Assembly (NCBI GenBank): GCA_035267815.1
Contig: DATFLK010000163.1
Location: 1 to 10,175 of the forward strand
DNA: 10,175 nt
From: DATFLK01 sp035267815
Lineage (GTDB): Bacteria > Pseudomonadota > Zetaproteobacteria > Mariprofundales > Mariprofundaceae
Direction: 5' to 3'
The position numbers and the translations under genes were made by a program. The stretch's first letter is position 1; each line of letters begins with the position of its first letter. The notes below the pieces were generated by a model. The model made no database searches. It was not told the DNA's origin and was given only the letters and a program-made list of their open reading frames with translations. Shown piece after piece: positions 8,379-10,175 of this stretch.

Positions 8379-8394
8379 ATAGCCGTATGGCTAT
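8379..8394. repeat. Inverted repeat in the nuo leader
   Basis: ATAGCC-GTAT-GGCTAT is a perfect 6-base inverted repeat with a 4-base centre. It overlaps the proposed -10 element and the likely transcription start of the nuo promoter. It could be an operator half-site pair or a small 5' hairpin in the transcript. It has no T-run and is too short for a convincing terminator. Confidence 0.45.
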
Positions 8395-8417
8395 CACCGG
8401 CCGGCCAAATATGTCAA
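8390..8417 (-). promoter_or_regulatory. Candidate sigma-70 promoter of the nuo operon
   Basis: On the minus strand a perfect TTGACA (8412-8417) is followed, after 16 bases, by GATAGC (8390-8395), which matches only three of six consensus positions. Transcription would begin near 8383 and give a leader of about 70 bases. The spacer contains the palindrome GGCCGGCC. The -35 is strong and the -10 weak, as expected for a promoter needing an activator, but this is inference. Read-through from the tmRNA is also possible, since I see no strong terminator between them. Confidence 0.4.
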
Positions 8418-8452
8418 GAATAACAATCCTCTACATATTTTGCGGCTAAAAC

Positions 8453-8800
8453 TGGTGGAGGCGGCGGGAGTCGAACCCGCGTCCGGAAACCATCAGCCTA
8501 TGGATCTACATGTTTAGTCCGCTCTCAAAGCGCCCTGAAGCAGCCGAACGGACAAGGCAGCCACAGGGCCGGTTCGTTGATGTTTAACCCACAGTGCCAC
8601 GAGCCTCCAACACTATGAGCGATCCCGTCTAAATGACCCCTGCTACCCAAACGACGGGCAACTCAGGCGAGGGGTAACTTACGCAGCGTAAGCTAGTTCT
8701 ACGTCGTCGTTGGCAGTTAATGCCGTTGGCCTTTTTAACGAGAGTGCCATCCCGACATGCACCATAGGGGTCAGTATCTCCGTCGAAACCGGACGCCCCC
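8453..8800 (-). ncRNA. ssrA: tmRNA (transfer-messenger RNA), one-piece
   Basis: This RNA rescues stalled ribosomes with SmpB and tags the nascent protein for degradation. Both ends are fixed by the tRNA-like part. The 5' GGGGGCG (8794-8800) pairs over seven bases with CGCCUCC before the encoded ACCA at the 3' end (8453). The pairing includes a G3-U wobble, the identity element for alanyl-tRNA synthetase. A canonical T arm, GCGGG-TTCGACT-CCCGC, precedes it. GGTTTCGACGG near the 5' end is the conserved D-arm region. The length is 348 nt. The order is the normal one, not permuted as in typical alphaproteobacteria. The internal reading frame starts after TTAACT at a GCC resume codon. The gene is transcribed toward nuoA and divergently from aroK. 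Confidence 0.96.
8679..8714 (-). other. tmRNA proteolysis-tag reading frame (ANDDVELAYAA)
   Basis: The eleven codons from GCC (8712-8714) to GCG, followed by TAA (8679-8681), code for ANDDVELAYAA. The AND start and AA end match the general bacterial tag. The middle differs from E. coli ANDENYALAA, and the third residue from the end is Tyr, not Leu. The resume codon is inferred from its position after the TAACTG stretch, which corresponds to TAGTC upstream of the E. coli resume codon. The reading frame is clear; only the exact first codon is inferred. Confidence 0.88.
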
Positions 8801-8810
8801 ATGCATATAC

Positions 8811-8838
8811 ATCATACCCGCATCCGAGCTTTTGGCAA
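8811..8838 (-). promoter_or_regulatory. Promoter of ssrA
   Basis: On the minus strand TTGCCA (8833-8838, 5/6 to TTGACA) is followed, after 16 bases, by TATGAT (8811-8816, 5/6 to TATAAT). The mature 5' end at 8800 lies 10 bases past the -10. A start at about 8803-8805 followed by RNase P trimming fits. Both elements are near consensus, as expected for an abundant stable RNA. Confidence 0.6.
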
Positions 8839-8856
8839 CCCTCCGCAACATACTTT

Positions 8857-8886
8857 TTGACAGCATACAGCGGCTGAACGCATGCT
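8857..8886 (+). promoter_or_regulatory. Candidate promoter of aroK
   Basis: A perfect TTGACA (8857-8862) is followed, after 18 bases, by CATGCT (8881-8886), which matches only three of six -10 positions. Transcription would begin near 8893, about 27 bases before the TTG start. It lies back to back with the ssrA promoter, about 19 bases apart. The -10 is weak, so this is tentative. Confidence 0.3.
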
Positions 8887-8905
8887 GCGTCATCACGCCA
8901 TACCG

Positions 8906-8912
8906 AAGGAGG
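8906..8912 (+). promoter_or_regulatory. Shine-Dalgarno deciding the aroK TTG start
   Basis: AAGGAGG lies 7 bases before TTG at 8920-8922. The match and spacing are ideal, and no ATG or GTG lies nearby in frame, so the TTG start is well supported. Confidence 0.8.
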
Positions 8913-8919
8913 CTCGGAG

Positions 8920-9456
8920 TTGGCCACACATCCAAAGACTCGGAAGATCTTTCTTGTCGGCCCCATGGGGGCAGGGAAATCGACCATCGGACATCTCCTC
9001 TCCAAGCGGTTAAAAAGACCGTTCACAGACATGGACGAGATGATCGTCGAGCGCACCGGGCGCAGCATCCCGGAGATCTTCGCACAGGATGGCGAATCCG
9101 CCTTCAGGGAGATCGAATCGGCTGTACTGGACGAGCTATGCGCCTCGGCGGAGGGCGACATCATCGCCACCGGCGGCGGCGCCATCCTCGCCGAAACCAA
9201 CCGGAAACGGATGCAGTCCAACGGGCTTGTCGTCTGGCTGGATGTGTCGCCGGAGACGGCCGCCCGACGCATCACCGGGGACGCCAACCGCCCGCTTCTG
9301 CACGGCGTCGACGCACAGGAGAAGGCTCGGCAACTCGATCTTCAGCGTCGCCCGCTCTATGCCTCCATCTCCGACATCCATGTGGAGACCGACCGGTTCG
9401 AACCGGAGCAGGCCGTCGATTTGATTTTGAGCGAGGGGGATGACCCCTACCGGTAG
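8920..9456 (+). CDS. aroK: Shikimate kinase
   Basis: This cytoplasmic enzyme phosphorylates shikimate to shikimate 3-phosphate with ATP, the fifth step from DAHP to chorismate. The 178-residue protein has Walker A GPMGAGKST (14-22), the shikimate-binding DMDEMI (D37, D39) and FREIE with R63. The TGGGAIL loop (84-90) and the lid arginine in NRPLL (R124) follow, then RRPLY near residue 144. All key residues are present. The start is TTG, forced by an ideal AAGGAGG and by the beta-strand that must precede Walker A; the first internal Met is inside the P-loop. No aroB follows, unlike the aroK-aroB pair common in beta- and gammaproteobacteria. The 3' end overlaps the converging ubiC-like gene by 10 bases. 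It could be named aroL; the sequence does not separate isozymes. Confidence 0.96.
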   Translation: MATHPKTRKIFLVGPMGAGKSTIGHLLSKRLKRPFTDMDEMIVERTGRSIPEIFAQDGESAFREIESAVLDELCASAEGDIIATGGGAILAETNRKRMQSNGLVVWLDVSPETAARRITGDANRPLLHGVDAQEKARQLDLQRRPLYASISDIHVETDRFEPEQAVDLILSEGDDPYR

Positions 9457-10007
9457 CGTTTCAAATGGCGCAGGCGGCGCCAAATCTCGGGACGGAAATA
9501 CTCGACCACCAGTGCACGCGTACCGGACGGCGACTTGAGTACTGAGCGTCTGGCCCAGCACGCCTCGCTGGCATCGACCTCTTTGCCAATTCTGGCGATA
9601 CTCAGATCGGAGCGTGACAGCGAAAGGCCTCGATCGATCAGGAGGTCGCCCAGGGGGCGCTTCCCCTCCTGTAGCGTCTCCATCAGCTCAGCCGGTACGC
9701 CGTCGAGCGGCAGAATCGATTCGGCGTCGATCATGGTCGCACTGCGATGGCGCAGCCCCACCCGACGACGCAGGCTCGGCGTCTGCGTATCACACTGAAG
9801 CAGCCGCGCCTCGCCGTCGCTGCAACGATCCACAAACTGCTCGCGCACCTCGACCGAGAGATGCATGCCGTAGTGGCGCGCCAGAAAACGGGTCAGGGAA
9901 GCGGCCACACCCAGCACGGCGGCCATATCGGCCGATGCTCCCTCGGTCTGCGCCGACCACTGCCGCGCCGGCACCCACTCCTGTTCTGATAACGGTGGAA
10001 ATAACAC
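9447..10007 (-). CDS. ubiC: Chorismate lyase (chorismate--pyruvate lyase), divergent
   Basis: This enzyme would split chorismate into 4-hydroxybenzoate and pyruvate, the first committed step of ubiquinone synthesis, in the cytoplasm. The 186-residue protein aligns by eye with E. coli UbiC (165 residues) along most of its length. The segment SLTRFLARHYGMHLSVEVRE, then QFV, matches S-T-RFEQQGKTVSV-RE-GFV. ILPLDG corresponds to the VVP segment and GKRPLGDLLI (115-124) to GKTPLGRYLF. WARRSVL (151-157) matches WGRRSRL, and VVEYFRP (167-173) matches LTELFLP. R81 and E169 fall where the catalytic Arg and Glu of E. coli lie. The rest is quite divergent. The start is uncertain: GTG at 10005-10007 lacks a well-placed Shine-Dalgarno, and a GTG at codon 12 is possible. 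A fused or variant function in the same fold is the main alternative. Confidence 0.78.
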   Translation of the reverse strand: MLFPPLSEQEWVPARQWSAQTEGASADMAAVLGVAASLTRFLARHYGMHLSVEVREQFVDRCSDGEARLLQCDTQTPSLRRRVGLRHRSATMIDAESILPLDGVPAELMETLQEGKRPLGDLLIDRGLSLSRSDLSIARIGKEVDASEACWARRSVLKSPSGTRALVVEYFRPEIWRRLRHLKRYR

Positions 10008-10059
10008 CGGCGCATCATGGGCCCTGAACAGGCTAGGTCAAGAGGCTGCTTCGGCCCAG

Positions 10060-10173
10060 CTACAAGGTCGCCATCAGCGCTTGAAGTTTTCCACTTTTTG
10101 CGGCCGAATCCGACATATGCGCCTGTTCAGACTCTACACGGAGGCCCCTCTCCAAACCGGTCAGATGACCCGA
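10060..10173 (-). CDS. Possible C-terminal end of an unidentified protein (partial)
   Basis: Reading leftward from the window edge, one minus-strand frame stays open for 37 codons to a TAG at 10060-10062. It encodes a helical, charged tail that includes LERGLRVESEQAH and SGKLQALMATL. The other two minus frames close early in this stretch. It lies 52 bases upstream of the ubiC-like start on the same strand, a spacing compatible with an operon. I do not recognise the family. It is too short to rule out a chance open frame. Confidence 0.35.
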   Translation of the reverse strand, partial: SGHLTGLERGLRVESEQAHMSDSAAKSGKLQALMATL

Positions 10174-10175
10174 CT

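Noticed and set aside
8430..8452. A terminator for ssrA just past its 3' end (TTTTAGCCGCAAAA on the minus strand)
   Set aside because: The only stem is 4 T-A pairs around a 6-base loop, without a GC-rich stem or a T-run. It is not a convincing intrinsic terminator.
8453..8520. The tRNA-like end (T arm and acceptor stem) considered as a separate tRNA gene
   Set aside because: There is no anticodon arm next to it. The 5' partner of the acceptor stem is about 340 bases away, at 8794-8800, as in tmRNA.
8679..9287. A 202-codon minus-strand open frame spanning the tmRNA tag, the ssrA promoter and the 5' part of aroK
   Set aside because: Its last codons are the tmRNA tag and the rest is antisense to aroK and the promoter region. 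It is not a separate protein.
1..10175. Mobile element, CRISPR array, toxin-antitoxin or defence genes
   Set aside because: tmRNA genes are common integration sites, so I looked near 8453 for att-like duplications or integrase remnants and saw none. No transposase, tandem repeat array or atypical composition was visible.

Overview
The window looks like chromosomal DNA from a free-living proteobacterium (high GC, roughly 58% by eye). The left four fifths is the first nine genes of a respiratory complex I operon, nuoABCDEFGHI. It runs right to left on the minus strand, in canonical order with nothing inserted. The NuoB sequence and the unfused nuoC and nuoD resemble beta-, gamma- or zeta-proteobacteria. 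The tmRNA is a one-piece molecule in normal order, which argues against an alphaproteobacterium, where it is typically a permuted two-piece RNA. I cannot place the organism more precisely without a search.

Layout: nuoI (7-495) is at the left edge. It is preceded in transcription order by nuoH (506-1564), nuoG (1561-3921), nuoF (3918-5195), nuoE (5192-5701), nuoD (5698-6876), nuoC (6869-7468), nuoB (7474-7950) and nuoA (7941-8312). nuoJ-N would lie left of base 1. The genes overlap by 4-10 bases or sit 5-10 bases apart, and nearly every one has its own Shine-Dalgarno sequence inside the preceding gene, so one translationally coupled transcript is expected. A 140-base leader (8313-8452) holds a candidate promoter and a small inverted repeat.

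Upstream on the same strand is ssrA (tmRNA, 8453-8800). Its tag codes for ANDDVELAYAA, which differs from the E. coli tag. A divergent region (8801-8919) carries a good tmRNA promoter and a weaker candidate promoter for aroK (shikimate kinase, 8920-9456, plus strand, TTG start). Converging on aroK, and overlapping its end by 10 bases, is a divergent chorismate lyase (ubiC-like, 9447-10007, minus strand). The right edge holds what may be the C-terminal end of another minus-strand gene (10060-10173).

The genes make metabolic sense together. AroK acts on the route to chorismate. Chorismate lyase converts chorismate to 4-hydroxybenzoate, the first committed precursor of ubiquinone. Complex I reduces ubiquinone with NADH while pumping protons. 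tmRNA is an unrelated ribosome-rescue housekeeping RNA. I found no mobile element, CRISPR array, defence system or clearly undescribed system; this is an ordinary core-genome region with a few small points of interest.
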